Source of the DNA: Halobium salinum
GTDB lineage: Archaea > Halobacteriota > Halobacteria > Halobacteriales > Haloferacaceae
NCBI RefSeq assembly: GCF_026586625.1
Contig: NZ_JAODIW010000008.1
Location: 677,811 to 741,810, forward strand
Reading direction: 5' to 3'
Length of the DNA: 64,000 bases
Under the pieces are notes generated by a model. That model saw only the letters and a list, made by a program, of their open reading frames with translations. It was not told where the DNA came from and did not search any database. Shown here piece by piece: positions 43,371 through 54,459 of this stretch. Within the stretch, counting starts at the first letter, position 1; each line of letters starts with the position of its first letter. A program made the translations under genes and the position numbers.

Positions 43371-45074
43371 CTACCCTAGCCGCGCGTGTCGGTCGAACCC
43401 GCGAATCAGCGCCGACTCCTCGACGGTGAGGACGGTCGGTCGGCCGTGCGGGCAGTCGAACGGCCGCTCGCAGGCCGCGAGGCGGTCGCGGAGCGCCGTC
43501 GCCTCGGCCTCGCCGAGGGCGTCGCCGGCCTTCAGGGACGGGTGGCAGGCGAGGTCGGCGAGCAATTCCTCACGGCCGTCGTCCGGGTCGCCGCCGGCGT
43601 GAAGCGCCGCGACCGTCTCACGGAGCGCGTCGAGGTCGGCCACCCGGCCCAACGGAGCCGGCACCGACCGGACCCTGAAGGTCCCTCCTCCGAAGGGCGC
43701 CACGTCGAAGCCGAGTCCGGCGAGGGTCTCGCGCTCGGCCTCGACGGTGGCCGCCTCGCCCGGCGGGAAGGAGACGGTCTCGGGCGGGTCGAGGGGTCGG
43801 GTCGGGACCCCCTCTTCGGCGACCGCCGCCCGCAGGCGCTCGTAGTTCACCCGCTCGTGGGCGGCGTGCTGGTCGACGACGAGCAGGTCGTCGTCGGCCT
43901 CGAACAGGAGGTAGGTCCCCCGGAACTGCCCGACGTACGTCGCGCCGGCGAGCCGGGAGTCCGACTCCCCCTCGGCGGGAGCGAGCGAGGAGTCGAGGTC
44001 CATCGCCACGTCGCCGGCGCGCCGGAGGTCGGCCGTGGAGAGCGCGTCTCGCACCGCCCGCTCGACGACCCCCGCCACCGCGTCGGCGTCGGCGTGGGCC
44101 ACCTCGCGCTTCGCCGGGTGGACGTTCACGTCCACCGTCTCGGGCGGCACGTCGAGACGGGCGACCGCGACCGGGTGGCGACCGTCCGGGAGGAGCGAGC
44201 CGTACCCGGAGTCGACGGCCCGCCGGACCGCGTCGTCGCGGACGAGTCGCCCGCCGACGGCGACGTGGATGTGCTCGCCCGAGGCGCGCGTCACGGAGGG
44301 GTAACAGAGCAGCCCCTCGACGCGGACCTCCCGCCGGCGGCCGTCGAGGTCGACTTCGGCTTCGGCCTCGAACGTCGTCGACCGCGAGGCGACCGTCCGG
44401 TCGTAGACGGCGAGTGCGGCGTCCACGTCCCCGCCGGAGCCGGGCGAGGCGAACGTCTCGCGGTCGTCGTGGGTGAGTCGAAAGCGCACGTCCGGCCGGA
44501 CGAGCGCGTAGCCGGCGACGAGGTCGCTGACGCGGGCGAACTCCCGTTTCGGTCCGCCGAGGGACTTGCGGCGCGCGGGCCGGTCGGCGAACAGGTTCCG
44601 GACCTCGACGGTGGTGCCGGGGGCGCGGCCGGCGTCGGAGACGTCGGGGCCGTCGTCGCCGACGGCGAGGCGGGTCGCGGGTCCGTCTCCGTCGCCGCTC
44701 CCCGCCCCGTCGGCCGGCGCCGTCGTCAGCGTCAACTCGCCCGCCTCGGCGATGCTCGGCAGGGCCTCCCCGCGGAAGCCGAGCGTCCGAACCCCTCGGA
44801 GGTCGTCGTCGGCCCGGAGCTTACTCGTCGTGTGACGCTCGACGGCCAGACGTGCGTCTTCACGGGCCATTCCGTGCCCGTCGTCGGCGACACGAATCAG
44901 GTCGGTTCCGTCGCCGACGACGTCGACCTCGATTGATTCGGCGCCGGCGTCGAGGGCGTTCTCGACGAGTTCCTTGACGACCGCCGCGGGCCGGGTGACC
45001 ACCTCGCCGGCGGCGATGCGCTCGACGGTCCGGTCGGGGAGGCGTTCGACTCCCCGACCACTCCCGTCGGTCAT
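43371..45074 (-). CDS. mutL: DNA mismatch repair protein MutL
   Basis: This 567-residue GHKL ATPase acts between mismatch recognition and strand cutting. The N-terminal ATP site has [12 protein letters not shown] (Glu36, Asn39), DDGHGM and [12 protein letters not shown]. The C-terminal domain keeps the endonuclease motif [12 protein letters not shown] near residue 395 and a late CPHGRPT, so it is predicted to nick DNA itself, as expected where MutH is absent. It overlaps mutS by 4 nt. Confidence 0.95.
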   Translation of the reverse strand: MTDGSGRGVERLPDRTVERIAAGEVVTRPAAVVKELVENALDAGAESIEVDVVGDGTDLIRVADDGHGMAREDARLAVERHTTSKLRADDDLRGVRTLGFRGEALPSIAEAGELTLTTAPADGAGSGDGDGPATRLAVGDDGPDVSDAGRAPGTTVEVRNLFADRPARRKSLGGPKREFARVSDLVAGYALVRPDVRFRLTHDDRETFASPGSGGDVDAALAVYDRTVASRSTTFEAEAEVDLDGRRREVRVEGLLCYPSVTRASGEHIHVAVGGRLVRDDAVRRAVDSGYGSLLPDGRHPVAVARLDVPPETVDVNVHPAKREVAHADADAVAGVVERAVRDALSTADLRRAGDVAMDLDSSLAPAEGESDSRLAGATYVGQFRGTYLLFEADDDLLVVDQHAAHERVNYERLRAAVAEEGVPTRPLDPPETVSFPPGEAATVEAERETLAGLGFDVAPFGGGTFRVRSVPAPLGRVADLDALRETVAALHAGGDPDDGREELLADLACHPSLKAGDALGEAEATALRDRLAACERPFDCPHGRPTVLTVEESALIRGFDRHARLG

Positions 45075-47905
45075 CCCCCGTCCTCCGCTCCCTCCAGCCG
45101 CCGCTGGAGGTCGTGCAGGGCGTTCAGCGCCTCCAGCGGCGTCGTCCGGGCGAGGTCGAGGTCCGCGAGGTCCGCGAGCACGTCGGCGTCGACACCGTCG
45201 TCGGTCTCGGCTCCCTCAACCACCGGCTCGGTCTCGACGTGTGCGCCCCCGTTCGTCGCCGCCGCGTCGGCGAGCGTGCGCTGGCGGGAATCGGCGGCGG
45301 GTTGCCGCGAGGCGGCCTGGGTCTCGGTCGCTTCGTCCGCACCGTCTGCGCCGTTCACATCGTCCGCGCCGTCCCGTTCGGCGTCGACCAGCGCCCGGGA
45401 CCGGGAGACGACGCGTTCGGGGACGCCGGCGAGTTCCGCCACCTCGACGCCGTAGGAGGAGTCGGCAGCCCCCTCCCGGACCCGGTGGAGGAACGTCACC
45501 GACTCCCCGTCGCTCTCGGGGTCGCGGCTCGCCGCGAAGTGGAGGTTGAACACCGAGTCGAGGTCCTCGGCGAGGTCCGTCAGTTCGTGGTAGTGGGTGG
45601 CAAAGAGGGTGTAAGCGCCCACCGCCTCGGCGAGGAACTCGGTCGTCGCGCGGGCGATGGCGCGGCCGTCGGCGGTCGACGTCCCCCGGCCGACCTCGTC
45701 GAGGAGGACGAGCGACTCGTCGGTGGCGTCGTGGAGGATGTCCGTCAACTCGCTCATCTCCCGCATGAACGTCGACTGCCCGCCGGCGATGTCGTCGCTG
45801 GCGCCGACGCGGGTGAACACGCGGTCGAGTATCGGCAGTCGGGCCGCGTCGGCCGGGACGAACGAGCCGGCCTGTGCGAGCACGACGACGAGGGCGACCT
45901 GCCGCATGTACGTCGACTTTCCGCTCATGTTCGGTCCGGTGACGACGGCGATTCGGCCGCGCTCGCCGTCCTCGCTATGTCGGCCCCCGAGCCGCGCGTC
46001 GTTGGGGACGAACTCGCGCCGGGTGCGCTCGACGACCGGGTGGCGACCGTTCTCGATGTGGATTCCCTCGTCGTGGCTCCCGAACTCGGGGCAGACGTAG
46101 TCGTTGGCGACCGCGACGGCCGCGAACGACGCGAGCGCGTCGAGGTCGGCGACGGCGTCCGCGAGGCGCTGGATTCGGTCGGTCTCGGCGGCGACCCGCT
46201 CTCGCACCTCGACGAACAGGTCGTACTCCAGCGAGTCGGCGCGCTCCGCGGCGCCGAAGATTTCGTCCTCCCGTCGCTTCAGTTCGGGCGTGTAGAACCG
46301 CTCGGAGTTCTTCAGCGTCTGCCGGCGCGTGTAGTCGTCGGGCACCCGGTCGAGGTTCGGGTTCGTCACCTCGATGTAGTAGCCGTGGACCTGGTTGTGC
46401 CCGACCTCCAGCGAGTCGATGCCGGTCCGCTCCCGTTCGCTCGCTTCGAGGTCGGCGACCCACTGGCGACCCTCCCGTTCCGTGGCGCGGAGGTCGTCGA
46501 GGTCGGCGTCGAACCCCTCGCGGATGACCCCGCCCTCGGTCACCTCCATCGGCGGCTCCTCGGCGATAGCCGAGCGAAGCAGGTCGCGCACGTCGTCGAG
46601 GGTGTCGAGCGCGTCGAGGAGGTCGCAGAGGTGGTCGGACGCGACGTGGTCGGCGTCGTCGCCGACCGTGTCACTGCTTCCCTCCAAGGCCGCTCGCAGT
46701 TCGGGCACCGTGTCGAGCGTCGTCAACAGCGAGCGCAGGTCGCGGGCGTTCGCCCGGCCCCGCGAGACGCGGCCGACGAGGCGCTCCACGTCGTACACCT
46801 CGGCGAGCAGTTCGCGGAGACGTTCCCTGAGCAGGGAGCGCTCGACGAGTTCGGCGACGGCGCCGTGGCGCGCCTCGATGCGCTCGCGGTCCAGCAGCGG
46901 GCGACGGAGCCAGGCGCGGAGCCGCCGCCGACCGGGCGCGCTCGCGGTGTCGTCGACCACGTCGACGAGCGGCCGGCCCCGCGAGTCGCCGCGGGTCTCG
47001 AACAGTTCGAGCGAGCGCAGTGCGGTGGCGTCGAGGCGGAGCGACTCGCGGGGGTCGTAGCGCGTGATTCGCGAGACGTACTCCAGTCGCTCGTCGCCCT
47101 GCGTGTACTCGGCGTAGGCGAGGACGGCGCCGCAGGCCCGGACTTCGACCTCGGCGTCGAGCACGGCGTCGGGCGAGGGGACGTACGCGCCGACGCGCTC
47201 GCGGGCGGCGTCGAAGCCGAAGGCGTCGGGGTCGTGGGCGCTCTCCATCGCCGGAAGCGAGCGGTCGTCCGGGAGGTCGACACCGGGGCCGAGGAGGAGT
47301 TCGGCCGGCGCGAGTCGTTCCAGTTCTTCGACGCAGCGCTCGGCGTCGGGGAGGCTCGTGACGAGACACTCGCCGGTGGAGACGTCGACGGCGGCGAGGG
47401 CGTAGGGGCCATCGGCGTCGGAGGCGCCGCCGGCGCCGCCGGTCCCGACGTCGGAGCCGTCCCCCCGCGCCACGGCGGCGACGTAGTTCGCGTCGGCGGC
47501 GCCGAGGAGTTCGTCGTCGGTGAGCGTCCCGGGCGTGACGATACGGGTGACGGCGCGGTCGACCAACCCGGACGCTTCCTCGGCGTCCTCGACCTGGTCG
47601 GCGACGGCGACGCGGTAACCGGCGTCGAGCAGACGGTCGAGGTAGGAGGCGGCGTTGTCGATGGGGAGGCCGGCCATCGGATACGTCCCGGTGGAGTCCT
47701 CGCGCTTCGTGAGAGTCACCTCGCACGTACGAGCGACGACCTCGGCGGCCTCGCAGAACGCTTCGTAGAAGTCACCGACCTGAAAGAGGACGAGCGCGTC
47801 GTCGTAGCGCTCACAGAGCTCGTAGTACTGACTCAGCATCGGCGTGAGCTCGTCCCTGACCTCGGTCATCGACGGAGGCGGGCCGAGGGCGGATTCCGAG
47901 GGCAT
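45071..47905 (-). CDS. mutS: DNA mismatch repair protein MutS
   Basis: This 944-residue mismatch sensor has the mismatch-wedge motif GDFYEAF at residues 44-50, the clamp and lever domains, and the ABC-type ATPase with Walker [11 protein letters not shown] (near 656) and the [12 protein letters not shown] signature. An inserted acidic, Ala-rich tail region (about 850-915) is longer than in bacterial MutS. The start at 47905 or the ATG 36 bases further in ([10 protein letters not shown]) are both possible. It is co-transcribed with mutL. Confidence 0.94.
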   Translation of the reverse strand: MPSESALGPPPSMTEVRDELTPMLSQYYELCERYDDALVLFQVGDFYEAFCEAAEVVARTCEVTLTKREDSTGTYPMAGLPIDNAASYLDRLLDAGYRVAVADQVEDAEEASGLVDRAVTRIVTPGTLTDDELLGAADANYVAAVARGDGSDVGTGGAGGASDADGPYALAAVDVSTGECLVTSLPDAERCVEELERLAPAELLLGPGVDLPDDRSLPAMESAHDPDAFGFDAARERVGAYVPSPDAVLDAEVEVRACGAVLAYAEYTQGDERLEYVSRITRYDPRESLRLDATALRSLELFETRGDSRGRPLVDVVDDTASAPGRRRLRAWLRRPLLDRERIEARHGAVAELVERSLLRERLRELLAEVYDVERLVGRVSRGRANARDLRSLLTTLDTVPELRAALEGSSDTVGDDADHVASDHLCDLLDALDTLDDVRDLLRSAIAEEPPMEVTEGGVIREGFDADLDDLRATEREGRQWVADLEASERERTGIDSLEVGHNQVHGYYIEVTNPNLDRVPDDYTRRQTLKNSERFYTPELKRREDEIFGAAERADSLEYDLFVEVRERVAAETDRIQRLADAVADLDALASFAAVAVANDYVCPEFGSHDEGIHIENGRHPVVERTRREFVPNDARLGGRHSEDGERGRIAVVTGPNMSGKSTYMRQVALVVVLAQAGSFVPADAARLPILDRVFTRVGASDDIAGGQSTFMREMSELTDILHDATDESLVLLDEVGRGTSTADGRAIARATTEFLAEAVGAYTLFATHYHELTDLAEDLDSVFNLHFAASRDPESDGESVTFLHRVREGAADSSYGVEVAELAGVPERVVSRSRALVDAERDGADDVNGADGADEATETQAASRQPAADSRQRTLADAAATNGGAHVETEPVVEGAETDDGVDADVLADLADLDLARTTPLEALNALHDLQRRLEGAEDGG

Positions 47906-48210
47906 CGCGTTACCCTATCGGCGGCGACCGAGGGCCATGAGGGTTTGGGAGTCGGCCGACGGCGACTCGGTCGAGGTGCCGGCGACGACTCGGCCGAGGT
48001 GTCGGTGACGGCGGGAGCGGCTGACCACCGGGCGGCTCGCTCGTCGCCGGCCGAGCGCCCCCGTTGCGGCCGAACTGCCCACACCCGGCAGATATACGTG
48101 TATTCCGCCCTCAGGGAGGCCTGTGAACGACCTGCACGGACGTGTCGACCGCCAGGTAGCGACCCAAGACATTTGCCGCCGCCGACTGTGTCTCCGGCAG
48201 GTCCCCGAGA
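47906..48210. other. Intergenic region between mutS and the MoxR operon
   Basis: This 305-base gap lies between divergent operons. AGATATACGTGTAT (about 48089-48102) is the clearest AT-rich site and could be a promoter in either direction. A second site, GACATTTGCC (about 48168-48177), is about 35 bp before the MoxR start. No gene is seen. Confidence 0.4.
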
Positions 48211-49188
48211 ATGCCAATGAGTGACGGAGAAGCGACAGCCGTCCCCGACGCCGGCACCGACGGAGCGCTCCCGGTGGGGGAGGCCGCAGACCTGACGGAC
48301 CGCATCACCGACAACGTCGAGCGCGTCATCGTCGGCCACCACGACGCCATCAAGCACATCGTCGTGACGATGCTCGCCCGGGGCCACCTCCTGCTGGAGG
48401 ACGTGCCCGGGGTCGGCAAGACGATGCTCGCCCGAGCGATGGCCCGCTCGGTCGACTGCTCGTTCAAGCGCGTCCAGTTCACGCCGGACCTCCTTCCGGC
48501 GGACGTGACCGGTGTCAACGTGTTCAACCAGAAGAGCCGGGAGTTCGAGTTCCAGCCCGGCCCCGTCTTCGCGAACGTCGTCCTCGGCGACGAGATCAAC
48601 CGCGCGCCGCCGAAGACCCAGTCCGCGCTCCTGGAGGCGATGGAGGAGAGCCAGGTGACCGTCGACGGCGAGACCCGTGCGCTCCCGAACCCCTTCACCG
48701 TCATCGCCACGCAGAACAACGTCGAGCAGTCCCGCACCTACGAACTGCCGATGGCCGAGACCGACCGTTTCACGAAGAAGCTCAAACTGGGCTACCCGAC
48801 CGAGACCGACGAGACGGAGATGCTCGGACGGGTCGCCGGCTCTCACCCCATCGAGTCGCTCGACCCCGTCGCGTCCGTCGAGGACCTCGTACGCGCCCGC
48901 GACACCGTCTCGAAAGTCGAAGTCTCCGAACCGGTCCGTGGGTACGTCACCCGACTCGCCGGCCACACCCGCGAGAACGCCGAACTCGGCGTGAGTCCCC
49001 GCGGCTCCATCGCCCTCGTGCGGACCGCACAGGCCCGTGCGGTGCTCGACGGCCGGGACTACGTCATCCCCGACGACGTGCAGGCCGAGGCGCGGACCGT
49101 CCTCGCACACCGGGTGGTTCCCGGCGGCGGGGCGCGGACCGGCCTCGACGTGGTCGAGGACGCACTCGACGCCGTCCCGGTGGAGTGA
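48211..49188 (+). CDS. MoxR-family AAA+ ATPase
   Basis: This 325-residue AAA+ chaperone-like ATPase has Walker A LLEDVPGVGKTML (about 63-75) and Walker B VVLGDEINRAPPKTQ (about 124-138). Sensor 1 is seen in TVIATQNNVEQ. MoxR proteins help mature or assemble partner complexes, usually with von Willebrand-factor proteins. The next two genes encode a DUF58 protein and a transglutaminase-like membrane protein, a conserved set whose function in archaea is unknown. A second ATG 6 bases later is an alternative start. Confidence 0.92.
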   Translation: MPMSDGEATAVPDAGTDGALPVGEAADLTDRITDNVERVIVGHHDAIKHIVVTMLARGHLLLEDVPGVGKTMLARAMARSVDCSFKRVQFTPDLLPADVTGVNVFNQKSREFEFQPGPVFANVVLGDEINRAPPKTQSALLEAMEESQVTVDGETRALPNPFTVIATQNNVEQSRTYELPMAETDRFTKKLKLGYPTETDETEMLGRVAGSHPIESLDPVASVEDLVRARDTVSKVEVSEPVRGYVTRLAGHTRENAELGVSPRGSIALVRTAQARAVLDGRDYVIPDDVQAEARTVLAHRVVPGGGARTGLDVVEDALDAVPVE

Positions 49189-49221
49189 GTCAGGGGGACC
49201 GAGAATGAGGGCCCTCCTCCC

Positions 49222-50250
49222 ATGAGACTCACCCGCCGCGGCGGCGGCGTGGTCGTCGTCGCCGCCGCCGGATTCGCGCTCGCCGGCCTCTTCGGCGCCC
49301 GCGCCATCAACGCCGTCGTCCTCCCCGCGGCGGTCGCGATGGCGGCCGCCTACCTCCAGCTGCGCACGTTCCCCGTCCCCGACCTCGCCCGCGACCTCCC
49401 ACCGGACGACTTCGTCGGCGAGACCGCCACGGTCGAACTCCGCTTCGAGGGCGTCTCGCGCCCGTTCGCCGGCCGCGTGACCGACGAGCTGAGTGAGGGG
49501 CTCTCGGGTGACGCCGCCGGCGACGTCGCCGTCGGCGGCGACCCGTTCGTCTACGAGGTGACCTACGAACGGCGGGGCGTCCACACGCTCGGTCCGGCGA
49601 CGGTCGTCGGCCGCGACGTGTTCGGCCTGCTCGAACGCGAGCTGCGCGTCCCGAACACCGACGAGCTACTCGCCTACCCGACCGTCTATCGGCTCGGCAG
49701 GGCCGCCCAGCACGAACTGCTCGGTCTGCGCGAGACCGAGCGCAGCGAAGAGCGCGACGAGTTCGACCGTCTGCGGGAGTACGACCGCGGCGACGCCCTA
49801 CGCAACGTGAACTGGAAGGCGAGCGCGAAGCGCGACGAACTCGTCGTCACCGAGTTCGCCGCCGCCGCGGACGTGTCGGCGGTCACCGTCGCCGCGAGCG
49901 CGAGCGCCGAGGGCGCGGACCGGATGGCCGAGGCGGCCGCCAGCGTCACCCTCGCGCTGCTCGACGTGGACGTGCCGGTCCGGCTCGTTCTACCCACCGA
50001 GACCGTCGAGGTCGAGTCCGGCGTGACCGGCCGGCGTCGCCTGCTCGAGGCGTGTGCGTTGACGACCGCCGGGAGCGCGGCCGACGCCGACGCCGACATC
50101 GTCCTGCGGGCGACGGGCGACGGCGTGACGGTCGCCGTCGACGGGCTGGAACACGACTTCGACGGGCTCCGGGTCGGGTCGGGACCGCGGAGTCGCCCGA
50201 TTGCCGAGGACGGGAGCCGGCCGGACGACCACGAGGAGGTGGCGGTGTGA
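49222..50250 (+). CDS. DUF58 domain membrane protein
   Basis: This 342-residue protein has two hydrophobic segments near the N-terminus (residues about 8-38) and a beta-rich region (about 50-160). The central DUF58 signature is RLREYDRGDALRNVNWKASAKRDELVV (near 186-212), followed by a VWA-like part. It is the usual partner of MoxR ATPases. The stop codon overlaps the GTG start of the next gene (GTGTGA). Confidence 0.88.
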   Translation: MRLTRRGGGVVVVAAAGFALAGLFGARAINAVVLPAAVAMAAAYLQLRTFPVPDLARDLPPDDFVGETATVELRFEGVSRPFAGRVTDELSEGLSGDAAGDVAVGGDPFVYEVTYERRGVHTLGPATVVGRDVFGLLERELRVPNTDELLAYPTVYRLGRAAQHELLGLRETERSEERDEFDRLREYDRGDALRNVNWKASAKRDELVVTEFAAAADVSAVTVAASASAEGADRMAEAAASVTLALLDVDVPVRLVLPTETVEVESGVTGRRRLLEACALTTAGSAADADADIVLRATGDGVTVAVDGLEHDFDGLRVGSGPRSRPIAEDGSRPDDHEEVAV

Positions 50251-52538
50251 GCGAATCCGGCCCGAGCGACGTGCAGTCCGCACGCGAGGCCGCCAGCCGC
50301 TACGTCGGCCTGCGCGACCCGGCGCTCGTCGGCGCCCTCCTGCTGACGCTCTCGTACGTGAGCGTCCTGTATCACGTCACGGACGTGGTCGGCGGCAGTC
50401 GCGACTTCGCGCTCGCCGTCGGCGGGGCGTTCCTGCTGGCGACCGTCCTCGGACGGTTCCTGCGGCTCCGAACGGCGGTGCTCGTCACGGCCGTCCTCGT
50501 CGCCGGTGGGGCCGCCGTCTACTACTTCGCGGTGCCCGAAAGCAACCGGGCGCTGTTCACGACGGCGCGCGTCGTCGACGACACCGTCGCCCTGCTGACG
50601 GGGCTCTCCGTGCTCAGACTCGCGAAGGCAGGGGTGTGGGCGCTCGCGATGGCCCCCGGCCCCGTCTTCCTCTCCTGGTACCTCGCCCTCCGCGGGCGCT
50701 ACGTCGGGAGCGTGCTCGTCGGCGGCGCCGCGCTCGCCTTCTTCGTCCTGACGGGCGACGCGGGGGTGCTGGTGACGCTCGTCGGCGTCGTCGGCGCCGC
50801 GGCCGCGGTCGGCCTCGGGACGCTCGGCGAGGTCGGCGCCGTCTCCGCCCAGTGGGACACCCTCGCCGTCGTCGTGGCGGCGATGGTGCTCCTCTCGGCG
50901 ACGCTGACGGTCGTCCCCGGCGGCGCCGCCCAGCCCCTGCTCGCGGACCGCGGGGCGCCGACGATGCAGGGGAACCTCGTCGGGAGCGCCGCCAGCACCG
51001 ACAGCGTCACGGTCCAAGGCTCGATTCGACTCTCCCCGGAAGTGCAGTTCACGATGGAGAGCGAGGAGGGCCACTACTGGGGCGTCGCGGCGTACGACCG
51101 CTACACCGGTAGTACCAGCGGCGGGACGTGGGTCCGGACCGGCGAGGCCGAGCCGTACGACGGCCGGTTGGGCGGACCGCCGGGCGACGCCCGAGAGGTC
51201 GAACAGACCGTCACGGCGCGCAGCCGCATGAACGCCCTCCCCTCCGCGTGGCGGCCGGTCGCCGTCGACGACTCGGTCTCCTCGGCTACCGAAGTGACCG
51301 GTCAGGGGTACCTTCGACCGACGGGCACCGTCCGGACGAACCAGAGCATCTCGGTGGTGAGCGAGGTCCCCGAGTACACCCAGCGTGAGCTCAGGGAAGC
51401 CGACGGCGACGACTACCCGGCGAGGGTGAGCGAGGCGTACCTGCAGCTCCCCGAGAGCACCTCCGAGCGCGTCCGGCAGCGGACCGCCGAGGTGACCGCC
51501 GACGAGGAGACGGCCTACGACAAGGCCGTCGCCATCGAGCGCTACCTCGAGTCGAACAAGCAGTACTCGCTCACCGTCGACAAGCCCGACGGGGACGTCG
51601 CCGACGCGTTCCTCTTCGAGATGGAGTCGGGCTACTGCGTCTACTACGCGAGCACCATGGTCGTGATGCTCCGCACGCAGGGCATCCCGGCACGGTTCGT
51701 GACGGGGTACACCTCCGGCCAGCAGGTCGAGAACGGGGAGTACGTCGTCCGCGGACTGGACTCCCACGCGTGGGTGCAGGTGTACTTCCCCGACGTCGGC
51801 TGGGTGAACTTCGACCCGACGCCGTCCGGACCGCGGGAGTCGAGCGAGAACGCCCGCGTCGAGGAGGCCCGGCAGAACGGGAACCCGAACGTCGACGTCG
51901 ACGGCTCCGAGCAGACGACGACGGCGACGACGGTGGCGCCCGACTCGCCCGAGACGAACACGACGACGACGGCGACGACCACGACCGAGGCGGACGGCAA
52001 CGCTACCAACGGGACGGACAGCAACGCTCCGCGCGGCCCGAGCGACGAGATCGTCGGTCAGGAGCCCGGGGTCGGCGGCAACGTCACGACGGCCGACGAG
52101 GGCATCGGCGGTAGTCTTCCCTCGATACCCTGGCCGCCGACCCGCGAACAGGTCGGCATCGGGTTGGCGCTGCTCGTCGGCCTGGTGGCTGGCGGCCGCC
52201 GATTCGGCGCGTTCACGGGGACCTACCGAACGCTCTGGCTCTACCGCCACGGCGCCCGGACCGAGCCACGGGCGGACATCGAGCGGGCCTACACCCGTCT
52301 CGAACACCTGCTCTCGCGGGAGTACCGCGACAGACGCCCCGGGGAGACGCCGCGTTCGTACCTCCAGTCGCTCGGCAACGTCGGACTGGACGACCGGGCC
52401 GTCGAGGTCGGTCGACTGTACGAGCGAGCCCACTACGGCGCGACGGTCGACCGGGCGGACGCCGACCGGGCGGTCCGGACGGTGAACGAACTGGTGTGGG
52501 AGCGGACGCCGCTCGTCGGTCGTCTCCTGCGGAACTGA
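50247..52538 (+). CDS. Transglutaminase-like membrane protein (TgpA type)
   Basis: This 763-residue protein has about six to seven N-terminal membrane helices (residues 25-215) and an extracellular transglutaminase-core domain with the triad Cys in ESGYCVYYAS (about 464), His in DSHAWVQVYF (about 506) and Asp in NFDPTP (about 522). A Thr-rich stretch, a last membrane helix near 640 and a cytoplasmic DUF4129-like tail follow. It may process or cross-link surface proteins; this is inferred from the fold. The start is GTG, overlapping the DUF58 stop. Confidence 0.87.
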   Translation: MSESGPSDVQSAREAASRYVGLRDPALVGALLLTLSYVSVLYHVTDVVGGSRDFALAVGGAFLLATVLGRFLRLRTAVLVTAVLVAGGAAVYYFAVPESNRALFTTARVVDDTVALLTGLSVLRLAKAGVWALAMAPGPVFLSWYLALRGRYVGSVLVGGAALAFFVLTGDAGVLVTLVGVVGAAAAVGLGTLGEVGAVSAQWDTLAVVVAAMVLLSATLTVVPGGAAQPLLADRGAPTMQGNLVGSAASTDSVTVQGSIRLSPEVQFTMESEEGHYWGVAAYDRYTGSTSGGTWVRTGEAEPYDGRLGGPPGDAREVEQTVTARSRMNALPSAWRPVAVDDSVSSATEVTGQGYLRPTGTVRTNQSISVVSEVPEYTQRELREADGDDYPARVSEAYLQLPESTSERVRQRTAEVTADEETAYDKAVAIERYLESNKQYSLTVDKPDGDVADAFLFEMESGYCVYYASTMVVMLRTQGIPARFVTGYTSGQQVENGEYVVRGLDSHAWVQVYFPDVGWVNFDPTPSGPRESSENARVEEARQNGNPNVDVDGSEQTTTATTVAPDSPETNTTTTATTTTEADGNATNGTDSNAPRGPSDEIVGQEPGVGGNVTTADEGIGGSLPSIPWPPTREQVGIGLALLVGLVAGGRRFGAFTGTYRTLWLYRHGARTEPRADIERAYTRLEHLLSREYRDRRPGETPRSYLQSLGNVGLDDRAVEVGRLYERAHYGATVDRADADRAVRTVNELVWERTPLVGRLLRN

Positions 52539-52679
52539 GCGCGACCACGACGTGCCGTTCGGCGTCGACGGTCGGGACCGCTGTGCGAACCGACCACCCC
52601 AGTCCGGTCGCTCGAACCCGCCGACTGAACGCGGGACCGACCCGTGTTCCCGACACTGTTTAATATCCGTATCGTGTAG

Positions 52680-52985
<306 letters not shown>

Positions 52986-53007
52986 TCGTGGTCGGCACCT
53001 GACTTCC

Positions 53008-53036
53008 GCGCGTCGAGCGCGTCACGCGACTTTTTA
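53008..53036 (+). terminator. Candidate terminator after aIF1
   Basis: A GC-rich segment (GCGCGTCGAGCGCG... GCGAC) able to form a short hairpin is followed by TTTTT at 53031-53035, about 45 bases after the aIF1 stop codon. Confidence 0.4.
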
Positions 53037-53102
53037 TCGGACGGTCGAATCGAGGAGCCACTGCGTCGCCGGTCGACTCCCCGCGTCCGGCGGAGAGCGC
53101 GG

Positions 53103-53474
53103 TCAGAACGGCGCGTCCGGCCCCTCGTCGGCGTCGGCCGCCGCCGGTTCGGCGGCCTCGATTTCGCCGCCCCACGCCTCCAGCCCGCCCGCCATGCTCT
53201 CGACGAGCGCGTCGGCGGTCCCCTCGTAGGACTTGATGAGCCGCGCGGCCTGCTGGCTGGCCTGCCCGTGCGGACAGACCGTGACGATGCGCTCTGCCCC
53301 TTCGAGCGAGGCGATGCGGTCCGCGAGCTGGTCGAACGGGACGTTCTCGCTACCCGGGATGTGACCCCGGTCGAAGGCGGGCTTCGAGCGGATGTCGACC
53401 ACTCGAATCCCTTCGCCGTTCGCGTCGAGTCGCTCCGCGACCTCCTCGGGGGAGACTTCGCCGTCCATGCGCAT
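53103..53474 (-). CDS. Rhodanese-domain protein
   Basis: This 123-residue single rhodanese domain is a predicted sulfurtransferase. VVDIRSKPAFDRGHIPGSENVP (about 27-48) is the conserved entry and CPHGQASQ (about 72-79) holds the active Cys. The last about 20 residues are Ala/Glu/Asp-rich. Two ATGs (53474 and 53468) are possible starts. It lies 58 bases downstream of the NUDIX gene on the same strand. Confidence 0.88.
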   Translation of the reverse strand: MRMDGEVSPEEVAERLDANGEGIRVVDIRSKPAFDRGHIPGSENVPFDQLADRIASLEGAERIVTVCPHGQASQQAARLIKSYEGTADALVESMAGGLEAWGGEIEAAEPAAADADEGPDAPF

Positions 53475-53532
53475 CCGTACCGCCTCACGGCCGATAAGCC
53501 CCTCGGAGGCGGACGCCGTTCGGACGCTCGGA

Positions 53533-54117
53533 CTACAACAGCCCTTCCGCGTCGGCGAGCAGGACCCCCTCGACGGTCGCGTCGTTGGTCGGCGTCTCGC
53601 GGGCGGTCGAGACGGCGTCCTCGACGGGGACGGCCTCGGGGGTGAGGAACTCGTTGTCGTCGAGGTTCGCCTCGACCGGCTCCAGCCCGTCGGCGTAGAC
53701 GAACGCGCGCTTGTGGCGGAGCAGGCCGGTCGTGCACCACACCTCCTGGAGGAGCGTCGTACTCGACGGCTCGAAACCGGTCTCCTCGGCGAGTTCGCGG
53801 GCCGCCGCCGTCGTGTAGGACTCCCCGGCGTCGACGATACCGGCCGGAAGTTCGAGTTGGGTCTCGCGGATGGTGGGGCGGTACTGCTCGACGAACAGCA
53901 GGTCGTCGCCGGCGCGGGCGACGACGACGACCGCCGTGGCGAGCTCCGCCCAGTAGTAGCGCTTCGTCGAGCCGTCGGGCTGTTCGACCTCGTCGTACCC
54001 GCCGACGAACCAGCCGGTCTCGTACTCGGTCTCCGATTCGAGGACCGGCCACTCCGGGTCGGAGAGCGATTCGTGACGGCGACCGTCGTCGGGATGTGAA
54101 GGGTCGTGACCGGGCAT
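53533..54117 (-). CDS. NUDIX hydrolase (ADP-ribose pyrophosphatase-like)
   Basis: This 194-residue hydrolase of nucleoside diphosphate derivatives has an uninterrupted Nudix box, GIVDAGESYTTAAARELAEETGF (about 93-115), in contrast to the interrupted one at 18.6 kb. QYRPTIRETQLELPAG just before it is the pattern of ADP-ribose pyrophosphatases. The first about 35 residues are a polar extension. Confidence 0.87.
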   Translation of the reverse strand: MPGHDPSHPDDGRRHESLSDPEWPVLESETEYETGWFVGGYDEVEQPDGSTKRYYWAELATAVVVVARAGDDLLFVEQYRPTIRETQLELPAGIVDAGESYTTAAARELAEETGFEPSSTTLLQEVWCTTGLLRHKRAFVYADGLEPVEANLDDNEFLTPEAVPVEDAVSTARETPTNDATVEGVLLADAEGLL

Positions 54118-54459
54118 CGCTCTCCACCGAGGGACGGTAGGGGCTTAACCGCCCGGATAGGAGAGAAGCGACTCGCTCGGAGGGAAACGCGTGGCGGACA
54201 GGCGACACAGGCCGGCTCGGCGGTCGCAGGGTGTCGTGTCGCACACGTCGGGTCGGTGTCCCCATCGAGGTCGGCCGGAGTACCGGCGACGGCGGCGATG
54301 GCGACAGTAACCGACGACGGTCGGGAACCGTCACGAGCCACCCCGCGGTGGCGGTCAGCGCACGGCGAGGGTGGTCCCGGCCTCGTATTTGAACCTTCTC
54401 GCCGCCGGCGCTCGAATCGGGCACAACCCGTTTGACCCGGGCGGCCGTAGGCCGGAGCG
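54118..54459. other. Non-coding gap, nothing distinctive
   Basis: These 342 bases separate divergent genes. They are GC-rich with no recognisable gene, strong TATA element or repeat. CCTCGTATTTGAACC near 54382-54396 is the only AT-rich spot and is too far from either start to be a standard leaderless promoter. Confidence 0.35.

Noticed and set aside
45113-48220. A 1035-codon open frame antisense to mutS
   Set aside because: It is a shadow of mutS, which has all its conserved motifs on the minus strand.
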